A stretch of DNA of 64,000 nt from Tropicibacter oceani (GTDB lineage Bacteria; Pseudomonadota; Alphaproteobacteria; Rhodobacterales; Rhodobacteraceae), in the NCBI RefSeq assembly GCF_029958925.1, contig NZ_CP124616.1:2170001-2234000 (forward strand), in the 5' to 3' direction. Numbering within the stretch: position 1 is the stretch's first letter; each line of letters begins with the position of its first letter. A model generated the notes under the pieces. The model had not been told where the DNA came from. It saw only the letters and a list, made by a program, of their open reading frames with translations, and ran no database searches. Of this stretch, positions 16,513-25,861 are shown piece by piece. The translations under genes were made by a program, and so were the position numbers.

Positions 16513-18477
16513 TTACGCCTTGTTCATGCGGTTTTCGATGAGGTCGTCTACGACGCTGGGGTCAGCCAGGGTGCTGGTGTCGCCCAGGGCGCCGTAGTCG
16601 TTTTCGGCGATCTTGCGCAGGATGCGGCGCATGATCTTGCCCGAGCGGGTTTTCGGCAGGCCGGGGGCCCACTGGATCAGGTCCGGCGAGGCGATCGGGC
16701 CGATTTCCGTGCGCACCCAGGTCCGCAGCTCCTTGCGCAGATCGTCCGAAGGCTCGACCCCGTTCATCAAGGTGACATAGCAGTAAATGCCCTGGCCCTT
16801 GATCTCGTGCGGGTAGCCGACGACCGCCGCTTCGGCGACCTTTTCATGCGCCACCAGGGCCGATTCGACCTCGGCGGTGCCCATGCGGTGGCCCGACACG
16901 TTGATCACGTCATCGACGCGGCCCGTGATCCAGTAATCGCCGTCCGCATCGCGGCGGCAACCATCGCCCGAGAAGTAATAGCCTTTGTAATCAGAGAAGT
17001 AGGTCTTTTCGAACCGCTCGTGATCACCCCAGACCGTGCGCATCTGGCCCGGCCAGCTGTCCTTGATGCACAGCACGCCCTCGGTCGGGCTGGCGTGGAT
17101 TTCCTCGCCCGATTGCGGGTCCAGAACCACCGGCTGAACGCCAAAGAACGGCTTCATCGCCGCGCCCGGCTTGGTCGCATGGGCGCCCGGCAGCGGGGTC
17201 AGCAGGTGGCCGCCGGTTTCGGTCTGCCACCAGGTGTCGACGATCGGGCAGCGGCCGCCGCCGACCACGTCGTTGTACCAGTTCCAGGCCTCGGGGTTGA
17301 TCGGCTCGCCGACGGTGCCAAGGATGCGCAGGCTGCTCAGGTCGCACTTGGTAACGAAATCGCTGCCCTGGCCCATCAGCGCGCGAATCGCGGTGGGGGC
17401 GGTGTAGAACTGGTTCACCTTGTGCTTTTCGCAGACCTGCCAGAACCGGCTGGCGTCGGGATAGGTCGGCACGCCTTCGAACATCACGGTCGTGGCGCCA
17501 TTGGCCAAGGGCCCGTAAACAATATAGGAATGCCCGGTGACCCAGCCCACGTCGGCGGTGCACCAATAGATGTCGCCCTCTTTGTAATCAAAGACGACCT
17601 CGTGGGTCAGGCTGGCGTAAAGCAAATATCCACCAGTTGTGTGTACCACGCCCTTGGGCTGGCCGGTGCTGCCCGAGGTGTACAGGATGAACAGCGGGTC
17701 CTCGGCGTCCATTTCGACGGGGCGGCAATAGTCGTCGGCCTCCAGCGCCATTTCGTTGTAGTCGAAATCGCGCCCCTGGGTCCATGTGGTCTGGCCGCCG
17801 GTGCGCTTGACCACCAGGCATTTGACGCTGTCCTTGCAGTGCAGCAGGGCCTTGTCGGCATTGGTCTTGAGCGGGGTGTTGCGGCCGCCGCGCGGGGCTT
17901 CGTCGGCGGTGATCACCACCTTGGCGTCGCAGCCGTTGACCCGGGCGGCCAGGGCGTCGGGCGAAAAGCCGGCGAAGACGATGGAATGGATGGCGCCGAT
18001 GCGCGCGCAGGCCAGCATGGCATAGGCGGCCTCGGGGATCATCGGCAGGTAGATGATGACCCGGTCGCCTTTGCGAACGCCCAGGCTTTCCAGCACGTTG
18101 GCCATGCGGCAGGTGTTCTTGTGCAGCTCTTTGTAGCTGATGTGTTTGGCGGGGGTGTCGGGGCTGTCGGGTTCCCAGATGATCGCGGTCTGGTCGCCGC
18201 GGGTTTCCAGGTGGCGGTCGATACAGTTGGCGGCGACGTTCAGTTTGCCGTCCTTGAACCATTCGATGGTGACATTGCCCAGGGTGAAATCGACGTTCTT
18301 GATCTGGGTCGGCTTGTGCATCCAGTCCAGCCGCTGCGCCTGTTCGGCCCAGAACCCTTCGGAGTCCGCAACCGACTGCGCATACATCGCGTCATACTGC
18401 GCCGCATCGACATTCGCAGACGCGGAAATCGACGCGCTGGGGGGGTAGGTGGTGGCGCTGGGTGTTTGATCGGTCAT
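16513..18477 (-). CDS. acs: acetyl-CoA synthetase
   Basis: AMP-forming acetate:CoA ligase of 654 residues, the standard length. Visible motifs are the phosphate-binding loop [19 protein letters not shown], the adenylation hinge region with [11 protein letters not shown], and the C-terminal [12 protein letters not shown] carrying the Lys that is acetylated in characterised Acs enzymes. It is the first gene of a minus-strand run with adk (4-base gap) and the symporter pair, forming an acetate uptake-and-activation unit. Confidence 0.97.
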   Translation of the reverse strand: MTDQTPSATTYPPSASISASANVDAAQYDAMYAQSVADSEGFWAEQAQRLDWMHKPTQIKNVDFTLGNVTIEWFKDGKLNVAANCIDRHLETRGDQTAIIWEPDSPDTPAKHISYKELHKNTCRMANVLESLGVRKGDRVIIYLPMIPEAAYAMLACARIGAIHSIVFAGFSPDALAARVNGCDAKVVITADEAPRGGRNTPLKTNADKALLHCKDSVKCLVVKRTGGQTTWTQGRDFDYNEMALEADDYCRPVEMDAEDPLFILYTSGSTGQPKGVVHTTGGYLLYASLTHEVVFDYKEGDIYWCTADVGWVTGHSYIVYGPLANGATTVMFEGVPTYPDASRFWQVCEKHKVNQFYTAPTAIRALMGQGSDFVTKCDLSSLRILGTVGEPINPEAWNWYNDVVGGGRCPIVDTWWQTETGGHLLTPLPGAHATKPGAAMKPFFGVQPVVLDPQSGEEIHASPTEGVLCIKDSWPGQMRTVWGDHERFEKTYFSDYKGYYFSGDGCRRDADGDYWITGRVDDVINVSGHRMGTAEVESALVAHEKVAEAAVVGYPHEIKGQGIYCYVTLMNGVEPSDDLRKELRTWVRTEIGPIASPDLIQWAPGLPKTRSGKIMRRILRKIAENDYGALGDTSTLADPSVVDDLIENRMNKA

Positions 18478-18911
18478 GGCGGTCCTCCCTAGGATACATG
18501 AATGTCACGCGCCGCAGGTGACGCGACGTCGCAAGATTGAGGCGAATATAACAGAGAGTGAAAACAAAGGAATAAGCTACCAAAATGTAAGACAGAATTT
18601 GTAAATCCGTTTTCCGCCGCCCCCCAAATTGGTAAACTAATTTTCTTTCGTCTCGGTAAGTGACTGTTAACTCATGTTTCTGAGGCGCTAACATAAAAGC
18701 CGGGTTTCAGGCTCCGCGCCGGATCTGCGCCCGGATGCCGACGTACATGACTGTGCGACAAATCGTGTCAGTGCACAAATGTATACCGCTAACGGTGCCC
18801 TGGGCTGCCCCCGGCGCGAATCCATAATGACTTGCACTGAGGGAGGGATGCTCTAACTTCGCCCGCAAGGCGGCGTGGACCGCCACAGACCACCAAATGG
18901 GAGGAAACACC
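18478..18911. other. divergent intergenic region between acs and the TRAP genes
   Basis: A 434-base region without a convincing gene; it must hold both divergent promoters. Two imperfect palindromes stand out: AAATTGGTAAACTAATTT (18626-18643), which resembles GntR/FadR-type operators, and GACA-aatcg-TGTC (18757-18769) nearer the TRAP genes. Regulators cannot be assigned. Confidence 0.4.
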
Positions 18912-19925
18912 TTGAACATCACCGGAAAACTGCTGTGCACCGCCGTGGCATTCACCTTTGCCACCGAAGCCGCCGCAACCGAATGGAACGTGTCCGTCTG
19001 GGGCAAGCGCCGCGCCTTTACCGAGCACATCCACAAGATCGCCGACCTGGTGTCGGAAAAGACCGGCGGCGAATTCACCATGAACATCAGCTATGGTGGC
19101 CTGTCCAAGAACACCGAGAACCTTGACGGCATCAGCATCGGCGCCTTCGAGATGGCGCAGTTCTGCGCCGGCTACCACGCCGACAAGAACCGCGCGATCA
19201 CCGTGCTGGAACTGCCCTTCCTGGGCGTTGCCAACCTGGACGAAGAGGTGGCGGTCAGCCACGCGGTCTATGCCCATCCCGCCGTGGCCGAGGAAATGGC
19301 CCAGTGGAACGCGCGCATGTTGATGACCTCACCGATGCCGCAATACAACCTTGTCGGCACCGGAGAGCCGCGCGACGAGCTGGCCGAGTTCGACGGCATG
19401 CGGGTGCGTGCGACGGGCGGTCTGGGCAAGGCCTTTACCGCTGTGGGCGGGGTTCCGACCTCGGTCACCTCGTCCGAGGCCTATCAGGCGATGGAAAGCG
19501 GCGTTGTCGACACCGTGGCCTTTGCCCAGCATGCGCATCTGTCCTTTGGCACGATCAACCAGGCCGCCTGGTGGACCGCGAACCTGAACCCCGGCACCGT
19601 GAACTGCCCGGTTGTGGTGAACATCGACGCCTATGACGCGCTCAGCGATGCCGAGCGCGAGGCGCTGGACAGCTCGGTCGACGAGGCAATCGCCTATTAC
19701 CTCGAGAACTACGGCGCGCTGCTCAAGCAGTGGGACGACGTTCTGGAAGAAAAGGGCGTGACCAAGGTCATGATCTCGGACGAGGAACTGGCCAAGTTCA
19801 AGGACGTGGGCGGCAAGCCGATCCACGATGCCTGGATCGCCGAGATGAGCGCCCAGGGCCTGCCCGCGCAAGAGCTGTACGACCTGGTCTTCTCGACCCT
19901 CGAAGCCAAGCGCGCCTCGAACTGA
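18912..19925 (+). CDS. TRAP transporter substrate-binding protein (DctP family)
   Basis: Periplasmic solute-binding protein of 337 residues with an N-terminal signal peptide (KLLCTAVAFTFATEAAA). The family Arg-containing region is seen at FDGMRVRATGGLGKAFTAVG, followed by MESGVVDTVAF. The TTG start was chosen because GGGAGG lies 7 bases before it; the upstream ATG at 18897 overlaps that ribosome site. It leads a three-gene DctPQM operon. The ligand is unknown; TRAP systems usually carry organic acids. Confidence 0.9.
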   Translation: MNITGKLLCTAVAFTFATEAAATEWNVSVWGKRRAFTEHIHKIADLVSEKTGGEFTMNISYGGLSKNTENLDGISIGAFEMAQFCAGYHADKNRAITVLELPFLGVANLDEEVAVSHAVYAHPAVAEEMAQWNARMLMTSPMPQYNLVGTGEPRDELAEFDGMRVRATGGLGKAFTAVGGVPTSVTSSEAYQAMESGVVDTVAFAQHAHLSFGTINQAAWWTANLNPGTVNCPVVVNIDAYDALSDAEREALDSSVDEAIAYYLENYGALLKQWDDVLEEKGVTKVMISDEELAKFKDVGGKPIHDAWIAEMSAQGLPAQELYDLVFSTLEAKRASN

Positions 19926-20017
19926 GGCGGGCCACCCAGGAAAATGTACCGCGTCCCGGGCATCCCCCGGGGCGTGGCTGCAGTGCATTCGGGCAGATCA
20001 TTTGAGAGGCAAGCGAT

Positions 20018-20650
20018 ATGGCGGGCAGCGCAACGGTGCTGAGCGACGACACTCTGCTCAGCCGTCTGGACAGGCGGCTTTTGCGGGTCGAGCATACCAT
20101 GGCTTTCGTGTCGGGAATCGGCGCCTTTGCCCTGATGGTGCTGGCGGTGGTGTCGGTCACGGGGCGGAATTTCTTCAACGAACCGCTGCGCGGCTATGTC
20201 GACTGGATCGAAACGGCGATGCCGCTGATCGCGATCTTTGGCATATCCTATGTGCAGCGCCAGGGCGGCCATATCCGCATGGACATCCTTGTCGGCCGAC
20301 TGAAGGGGCGGCCGCTGTGGCTGGCGGAATTCCTGACGACGCTGGCGGTGCTGATCCTGATGCTGCTGCTGGTCTGGGGCACATGGGCGCATTTCGACCG
20401 CAGCTTTGACTTTTCCAAACCGAACTGGAGCCGCGACAGCAGCATCGACATCGGCCTGCCGATCTGGCCGGCCAAGCTGGTCGTGCCGGTGGCCTTTTCG
20501 GTGATCAGCCTGCGGCTGATGCTGCAGCTGTGGGGCTATGCGCGCGGCTTTCTGAGCGGGGCAGAGCGGCCCGTTGCGGTGCCGCTGGTGCAGACCGTGG
20601 CCGAACAGGCCGCCGCCGAGGCGGAACATATTCAGGGGCATGACGACTGA
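20018..20650 (+). CDS. TRAP transporter small permease (DctQ family)
   Basis: A 210-residue membrane protein with four transmembrane helices and the DctQ-typical VTGRNFFNEPLRGYVDWIETAMP region after the first helix. Helix one lies near residues 30-50. It pairs with the large permease, whose ATG overlaps this stop by one base, indicating translational coupling. The small subunit helps form the membrane complex receiving the solute from the binding protein. Confidence 0.9.
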   Translation: MAGSATVLSDDTLLSRLDRRLLRVEHTMAFVSGIGAFALMVLAVVSVTGRNFFNEPLRGYVDWIETAMPLIAIFGISYVQRQGGHIRMDILVGRLKGRPLWLAEFLTTLAVLILMLLLVWGTWAHFDRSFDFSKPNWSRDSSIDIGLPIWPAKLVVPVAFSVISLRLMLQLWGYARGFLSGAERPVAVPLVQTVAEQAAAEAEHIQGHDD

Positions 20651-22050
20651 TGGACAGTATCGAAATCGGCCTTTGGGTCACTGGCGGGATGTTCATCCTT
20701 GTCGTGCTGGGGATGCGCGTCGCCTTTGCCGCCGCGCTTGCGGGGCTGATCGGGCTGATCTGGCTGCGCTGGGATCAGTTCGGCTATGACCCCGCGCGCT
20801 TTGGCAAGGCGCTGGAAATCAGCGTCAAGATCGCCGGGCAGGTGCCGCATGGCAAGGTCGCCAGCCAGGCGCTGAGCCTGATCCCCACCTTCATCCTGAT
20901 CGGATACCTGGCCTATTACGCCGGCCTGACCCGCGCCCTGTTCGAGGCCGCCAAGCGCTGGATCGCCTGGGTGCCGGGCGGGCTGGCGGTGTCCACCGTC
21001 TTTGCCACCGCCGGCTTTGCCGCCGTTTCGGGCGCCTCGGTCGCCACGGCGGCGGTCTTTGCCCGCATCGCCATCCCCGAAATGCTGAAGATCGGCTATG
21101 ACAAACGCTTTGCCGCCGGGGTCGTGGCCGCGGGCGGCACACTGGCCAGCCTGATCCCGCCCTCGGCGATTCTGGTCATCTATGCCATCATCGTCGAACA
21201 GGACGTAGGCAAGCTGTTGCTGGCGGGCTTTATTCCCGGGGTCTTTTCGGCCTTTATCTATGGCATCCTAATCATCGGGCTTGCCCTGACGATCAAGGGC
21301 TTTGGCCCGCCGGTGCGCGGGTTCACCTGGAAACAGCGCTTTGCCAGCCTGCCACCGGCGCTGCCCATCGTGGCGGTGGTCGTGATCATCATCTTCTTTG
21401 TCTACAACCCCTTTGGCGGCGACGCCTGGGGCACCCCGACCGAGGGCGGGGCCATCGGTGCCTTTATCGTCTTTCTCATGGCGCTGTATCGCGGCATGCG
21501 CCTGCCAGAGCTGAAGGATGCGCTGATCGAAACCGCCAAGCTGTCGATCATGATCTTCTCGATCATCTGGGGCGTGCTGATCTATGTGCGGTTCCTCGGC
21601 TTTGCCGACCTGCCGACCGCCTTTTCCGACTGGATCACGGCGTTGCAGTATCCGCCGCTGCTGATCCTGGTCTGCATCCTTCTGGGCTATGCGGTCCTGG
21701 GGATGTTCATGGATGCCATCGGGATGCTGCTGCTGACCTTGCCGGTGGTCTATCCGGCAGTCATGGCGCTGAACGGAGGCGAGATGGTCAGCGCCGCCGA
21801 CAGCACCTTTGGCATGAGCGGGCCGATGTGCGCGGTCTGGTTCGGCATCCTTGTGGTCAAGATGGCCGAGTTCTGCCTGATCACGCCGCCCATCGGGCTG
21901 AACTGCTTTGTCGTCGCGGGCGTGCGCCCGGAACTGTCGGTGCAGGACGTGTTCCGCGGCGTGATGCCGTTCTTTGTGGCCGACGCGGTGACCATTGCCC
22001 TGCTGGTGGCCTTTCCGGCAATCGTGCTGTGGTTGCCGTCGCTGGCCTGA
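20650..22050 (+). CDS. TRAP transporter large permease (DctM family)
   Basis: A 466-residue permease with about 12-13 membrane helices, the sodium-coupled transport channel of the TRAP system. Family features include ATAGFAAVSGASVATAA, AAGGTLASLIPPSAILVIYA and the C-terminal LITPPIGLNCFVVAGV. The start overlaps the DctQ stop. The gene converges on the polysaccharide polymerase, with only 52 bases between them, containing a GC-rich region that could fold. Confidence 0.93.
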   Translation: MDSIEIGLWVTGGMFILVVLGMRVAFAAALAGLIGLIWLRWDQFGYDPARFGKALEISVKIAGQVPHGKVASQALSLIPTFILIGYLAYYAGLTRALFEAAKRWIAWVPGGLAVSTVFATAGFAAVSGASVATAAVFARIAIPEMLKIGYDKRFAAGVVAAGGTLASLIPPSAILVIYAIIVEQDVGKLLLAGFIPGVFSAFIYGILIIGLALTIKGFGPPVRGFTWKQRFASLPPALPIVAVVVIIIFFVYNPFGGDAWGTPTEGGAIGAFIVFLMALYRGMRLPELKDALIETAKLSIMIFSIIWGVLIYVRFLGFADLPTAFSDWITALQYPPLLILVCILLGYAVLGMFMDAIGMLLLTLPVVYPAVMALNGGEMVSAADSTFGMSGPMCAVWFGILVVKMAEFCLITPPIGLNCFVVAGVRPELSVQDVFRGVMPFFVADAVTIALLVAFPAIVLWLPSLA

Positions 22051-22102
22051 ACCGGCGCGCCCTTGCGGCCCAGGCAGGCCCGGGGACGGGGCGGCGCCCC
22101 GG

Positions 22103-23407
22103 TCAGGGCGCCGGGCTGGCCGGGGCACAGGGGAACGCAGGCGGGCCGCCGGGCAGGGCGGTTTCGCGCGCGTGGATGCCCAGCATCAGCAGTGAGGGCC
22201 ACAACAAGTAGGCCTCGATCTCGATGTTTTCGCCAAAGGACAGCAGCACCAGGACCATGCACAGCCCCAGCGGCAGCCGCCCGCGTGGCCCCCTTGCGGC
22301 ATCGACCAACGCCTGCAGCGTCTGAAGCGCCAGTGGCACGGCAAAGGCGACAAAACCCACCGCGCCCTTGACGAACAGCAACCCGTACCAGGTGTGATGG
22401 CTGCCGATAGGCATGTATTCCACCAGGTGCGGCCCCGGTTGCACGGTGCCATGGCCGAACCAGGGGGCTTCGGCCTTCCACCGTTCCCAGGCGATGCGTT
22501 GCAGGGTCTCGCGCACCCGCGTGCTGTCGGCGCGGGCCGATTTGAAGGCGGCGACACCGCTGCCAAGGGCATTGGCCAGCCATGTGCCGGTGATCGCCAG
22601 CGATGCGGTCAGGGCGGCCAGCCCGGCCCAGGCCCAGCTTTGCAAGACCAGCGGCATCAGGCGCGGCCCGATGCTGCAGGCGACCAGCCCGACCAGCCCC
22701 ATGCGCGACTTGGACGCCAGGATCATCAGCACCCCGGCCGCCAGCCCCGCCGCGCGCCAGCGCCGGTCAGGTTCCTCCAGCGCGAACAGCACCTGGGTGA
22801 CGCCGATCAGCGCGGCAAAGGGCGACCAGGGCGCATAGAACTGCCAGCGCGGCGTCCACGAGGCCGGATCGAAGGTGAACAGATAGACCGAGAAATACTC
22901 GGGCCCCGGTCCACCCACCGCCCTAAGCGGCGAGGTCCACAGCCGTTCGGGCAACCCAAGGTAGGGCGCGACCAGCAGCACCGGGGCAAGGCACAGCGTC
23001 CAAAGTCCCAACCGGCATTGCGCCCGCACCAGCAGCGCGCGGCTTATTGGCAGCACCGCCCCGGCCAGCGGGAACAGCGCCAGCAAGGCCCAGCCCTTGG
23101 CCCAGCCGATCGAGGATTTGATCGTCTGTTTCAACCCCAGCCCCATGTTCAGGTGCCCCGCCCAAAGCGCAACCAGCATGACCAGCATTCCCAGCGCCCA
23201 GACCACGACGCCCGCCGGCACCGGACCGGTGGCCCGCAGGTCCGACCGGATTGCCGGCCCCAGGTACAGCGCCAGCACCGCGAGCCCCGCCATCAACCAG
23301 GCCAGCACCGGGCCGACCACGTAAAGCGCGCCCAGGGCATACAGCGGCCAGGTCCACAGGATTGCCTTCCAGACCATGGCCTCGGCCGGGTTTCGCGCCG
23401 GGCTCAC
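22103..23407 (-). CDS. O-antigen ligase/polymerase-type (Wzy-like) exopolysaccharide membrane protein
   Basis: A 434-residue polytopic protein with about 10-11 transmembrane helices, a large periplasmic loop, and the Wzy_C-type pattern SKSRMGLVGL followed by HGTVQPGPHLVEYMPIGSHH, typical of O-antigen ligase/polymerase family proteins. It would polymerise lipid-linked repeat units on the periplasmic side. The GTG start overlaps the stop of the chain-length gene by four bases (GTGA), so the two are coupled; ATG 23377 is an alternative start. Confidence 0.8.
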   Translation of the reverse strand: MSPARNPAEAMVWKAILWTWPLYALGALYVVGPVLAWLMAGLAVLALYLGPAIRSDLRATGPVPAGVVVWALGMLVMLVALWAGHLNMGLGLKQTIKSSIGWAKGWALLALFPLAGAVLPISRALLVRAQCRLGLWTLCLAPVLLVAPYLGLPERLWTSPLRAVGGPGPEYFSVYLFTFDPASWTPRWQFYAPWSPFAALIGVTQVLFALEEPDRRWRAAGLAAGVLMILASKSRMGLVGLVACSIGPRLMPLVLQSWAWAGLAALTASLAITGTWLANALGSGVAAFKSARADSTRVRETLQRIAWERWKAEAPWFGHGTVQPGPHLVEYMPIGSHHTWYGLLFVKGAVGFVAFAVPLALQTLQALVDAARGPRGRLPLGLCMVLVLLSFGENIEIEAYLLWPSLLMLGIHARETALPGGPPAFPCAPASPAP

Positions 23408-24846
23408 GGGGCGCGCCTTTTGTCCAGGATCAGCTTTTCGATCAACATCCGGCGGATCCATCCCAGCGCCATGGCAATGATCATCAGCAGACTGGCCGCC
23501 ACCCCCGCGGCAATCGCCATCTTGCGGTTCGGAGACGAAGCGCGGTCCGGCAGGCTGGGGTCTTCGAGAACCTGCACCAGCGGGTAAGAGGCATAGATGT
23601 CGGTCTTGCTGGATTGCGACCGGGCGATGGCCGAAGCAAAGACCGCCTCGGCGACGTTGAAGTCGCGTTGCAGGTCTTCCAGCCGGGCGGCCATGGGGGC
23701 CAGCGTTTCAAGATGGCTGCGCTGTGCCTTGAGGGTGCGGCGCAGGTCGGACAGCTCGGCCGCCAGCCCGGCGCGGCGCGCCTCGTCGCGGACCAGCTCG
23801 GACAGCAGCGCGGCGCGCCCGGCGTCGGAAATCCGTTCCAGCGATGGCGGCAGCGCCCGTCCGGCCAGATCATGGGCCTGCGCGCGGGCCTGCTGACGGG
23901 CGCTTTGCAGAACGGCCTCGGCGCGCGCCACTTCGGGATGGCGCTGGCCAAAGCGGGCGCGGGCGACGGCCAGATCGGCCTTGGCCTCGGCCATGGCGTC
24001 GATCAGCGCGACATAGGCCGTGTCGTTGTTCAGGCGCAGGATCAGGGCGGCATCGGTGGCGCTGGTGGCCAACCGCCGTTCCAGCCCCTGCACGGCGGCG
24101 GCAAGGCGTTCGTATTCGGCCTGGGCGGTGTCGATGCGGGCCTGCAGGGTGTCCAGTTCGTCGATCTGGCGGTTGTACTGACCGACCGAATGCAGGCCGG
24201 TGACGGCGCGCAGGTTGGTGATCTGGTCGCGCGTCGCAGCGACAGAGTCGCGGTATTCGGTGATCGCGTCCAGCCCGCCAGCGTGGCGGCTGTCCATCTC
24301 GTCGCTGCGCAGCCGGTCGATTTCGGCAAAGAAGGCCTCCAGCAGGGCGCGGCTGCGCGCCTGTGCGGCGCTGGCGTCGGGGCCGGTCATCCGGACATGG
24401 ATAAAGGCGGTCTGATCGACCAGCGTGACCTGCGGTCGGCCGAACTGCCGCGGGTGCAGGTCCAGCCGCGCCGCCGCATCGCGCAGCACGCGGTCGGCGG
24501 CCAGCAGTCGTTTGTAGGTTTCCGTGGGGCTGACCGAGTTGCTGGCAAAGGCCGAACTGGCATGGCTGGACGCCTGACCGATTTCCGCAAGATTGACCGA
24601 GGCCGCCGCCCCCGAGCCGGGCAGGATCAGCGACATCTGGCTGGTATAGCTGAGCGGGGCCGAGGTCAGGTAGCCGGTGATCGGCGCCCAGATCCCGCCC
24701 AGCCCCAGCGCGCCGATCGCCAGGTAACGCGGCAGGCGGCACCGGTCGGTCAGGCCGCCCCCGGTCAGCGCGCGTTTGATCATCGCGCACCAGCGCGGCG
24801 GCTTTTGCGGCATGGCGCCGGTCAGGGGAAATTCCGTGTGGGTCAT
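23404..24846 (-). CDS. Wzz/GumC-like chain-length determinant, no kinase domain
   Basis: A 480-residue polysaccharide co-polymerase. A transmembrane helix near residues 40-60 precedes the Wzz domain (TSQMSLILPGSG). A long periplasmic coiled-coil part (about 140-400) follows, then a second helix near 445-465 (MAIAAGVAASLLMIIAMALGW). There is no Walker A, so it lacks the BY-kinase of Wzc. It should set chain length together with the polymerase encoded next to it. A candidate operator palindrome lies 92 bases upstream of the ATG. Confidence 0.85.
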   Translation of the reverse strand: MTHTEFPLTGAMPQKPPRWCAMIKRALTGGGLTDRCRLPRYLAIGALGLGGIWAPITGYLTSAPLSYTSQMSLILPGSGAAASVNLAEIGQASSHASSAFASNSVSPTETYKRLLAADRVLRDAAARLDLHPRQFGRPQVTLVDQTAFIHVRMTGPDASAAQARSRALLEAFFAEIDRLRSDEMDSRHAGGLDAITEYRDSVAATRDQITNLRAVTGLHSVGQYNRQIDELDTLQARIDTAQAEYERLAAAVQGLERRLATSATDAALILRLNNDTAYVALIDAMAEAKADLAVARARFGQRHPEVARAEAVLQSARQQARAQAHDLAGRALPPSLERISDAGRAALLSELVRDEARRAGLAAELSDLRRTLKAQRSHLETLAPMAARLEDLQRDFNVAEAVFASAIARSQSSKTDIYASYPLVQVLEDPSLPDRASSPNRKMAIAAGVAASLLMIIAMALGWIRRMLIEKLILDKRRAP

Positions 24847-24937
24847 CGGCAGGCTCCTTTGGCGGAACCTTACCGCGCCCTGGCCGGGCGGCGCTGCAAC
24901 GCGCCCGGCTTTGTCTGCGGGGCTTTCGCGTGCCGTC

Positions 24938-24953
24938 CTACCCGTTCGGACAG
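24938..24953 (-). promoter_or_regulatory. EPS palindrome site A, upstream of the chain-length gene
   Basis: CTACCCGTTCGGACAG, an imperfect copy of CTAYCCG-N2-CGGRTAG. It lies 92 bases before the chain-length gene's ATG and 20 bases past the response-regulator stop. Three further copies occur at other promoters in this locus. Confidence 0.6.
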
Positions 24954-24972
24954 GGCGGCCGCACCGGCCGCG

Positions 24973-25587
24973 TCAGAACAGGTCGGCGTCGCGGGCGATG
25001 ATCGCCGCCTGCGTGCGGTTGTTGACCTCGAGCTTGCGGAACAGCGTCTTGAGGTGCAGCTTGATCGTCGGTTCGGTCAGGTCAAGGTCGCGGGCGATCT
25101 GCTTGTTCGACTTGCCGTCGGCCAGCCCCTGAAGCACCTGCATTTCGCGCGCCGTCAGCTTGCGCGCGATCGGGTGGGTATCGTCCTGCGCCGGAGCGGT
25201 CATGAAATCAATCGGGGCATATTGTTCGCCCATGGCCATGAACCGCACCGCGTTGACCAGCGATTTGGCCGGAAGCGTCTTTGGCACGAAGCCCGCCGCC
25301 CCAAGGCTGAGCGCCTGTTCGGCGATCTCGCGCGTGGCCTGGCCGGAAATCAGCGCAACCCGCTGGCCGCCGTTCATGGCGATGGCCTCGGACAGGCTGT
25401 CCAGACCGTTCATGCCCGGCATCTTGTAGTCCAGCAGGATCAGGTTATAGGCCTCGTCCTCGCGGATGCGGGTGCAGGCTTCTTCGAACGAGGCGGCGCT
25501 GCCGACCTCGAACCCGTCTTCGGCCTCCAGGTAGGCGATCAGCATGTCGCGCAGCAGGTCGTGGTCATCGGCAATCAATACTCGCAT
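24973..25587 (-). CDS. LuxR/FixJ-type response regulator of the EPS locus
   Basis: A 204-residue response regulator. The receiver domain has DDHD at residues 7-10, phospho-acceptor Asp53 (LLDYKMPG) and Lys103. The LuxR helix-turn-helix spans about 143-200 (KLTAREMQVLQGLADGKSNK, then IKLHLKTLFRKL). ATG 25587 was chosen because CAGGAG precedes it and the receiver begins at once; ATG 25614 is an alternative. An EPS palindrome lies 95 bases upstream, consistent with autoregulation. The hybrid kinase with an Hpt domain encoded nearby is the natural phosphodonor, which is inferred. Confidence 0.92.
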   Translation of the reverse strand: MRVLIADDHDLLRDMLIAYLEAEDGFEVGSAASFEEACTRIREDEAYNLILLDYKMPGMNGLDSLSEAIAMNGGQRVALISGQATREIAEQALSLGAAGFVPKTLPAKSLVNAVRFMAMGEQYAPIDFMTAPAQDDTHPIARKLTAREMQVLQGLADGKSNKQIARDLDLTEPTIKLHLKTLFRKLEVNNRTQAAIIARDADLF

Positions 25588-25681
25588 TCGAAACGGAACT
25601 CCTGGGTTGGACATGCGCGCGGCTGCGTCCGAAGCTAGGACAAAACGGGGGCAGGCCCAAGGGGGAAACCGGCTAGCCATT

Positions 25682-25697
25682 CTACCCCGACGGGTAT
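25682..25697 (-). promoter_or_regulatory. EPS palindrome site B, between the response regulator and the glycosyltransferase fusion
   Basis: CTACCCCGACGGGTAT, a copy of the CTAYCCG-N2-CGGRTAG motif. It lies 95 bases before the response-regulator ATG and 165 before the divergent fusion gene, so it could serve both promoters. Confidence 0.6.
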
Positions 25698-25861
25698 GGC
25701 GCCGCGCCGCCGGGCCGTGCTGCCAGCCGGACAGGACCGGCGGCGCGAAAACGGAGCGCATTCAGGGACGAACGCGGCGCGTGGGCATCCCGCCGCGCGC
25801 TGGCTTTGCGCCGTGCGGCAAAGGCATCTGAAGGGCGACAGTTTTACAACGGAGCCCTGCC

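Noticed and set aside
16108-18492. A 794-codon frame on the plus strand opposite adk and acs
   Set aside because: Antisense shadow of two clear enzymes; no family motifs and no ribosome site.
18392-18694. A 100-codon minus-strand frame upstream of acs
   Set aside because: It overlaps the acs start in another frame and runs over the divergent promoter region.
23251-25638. A 795-codon plus-strand frame across the chain-length and response-regulator genes
   Set aside because: It spans the reverse of two recognised genes and the intergenic site between them; composition is Gln/Arg/Gly-rich.
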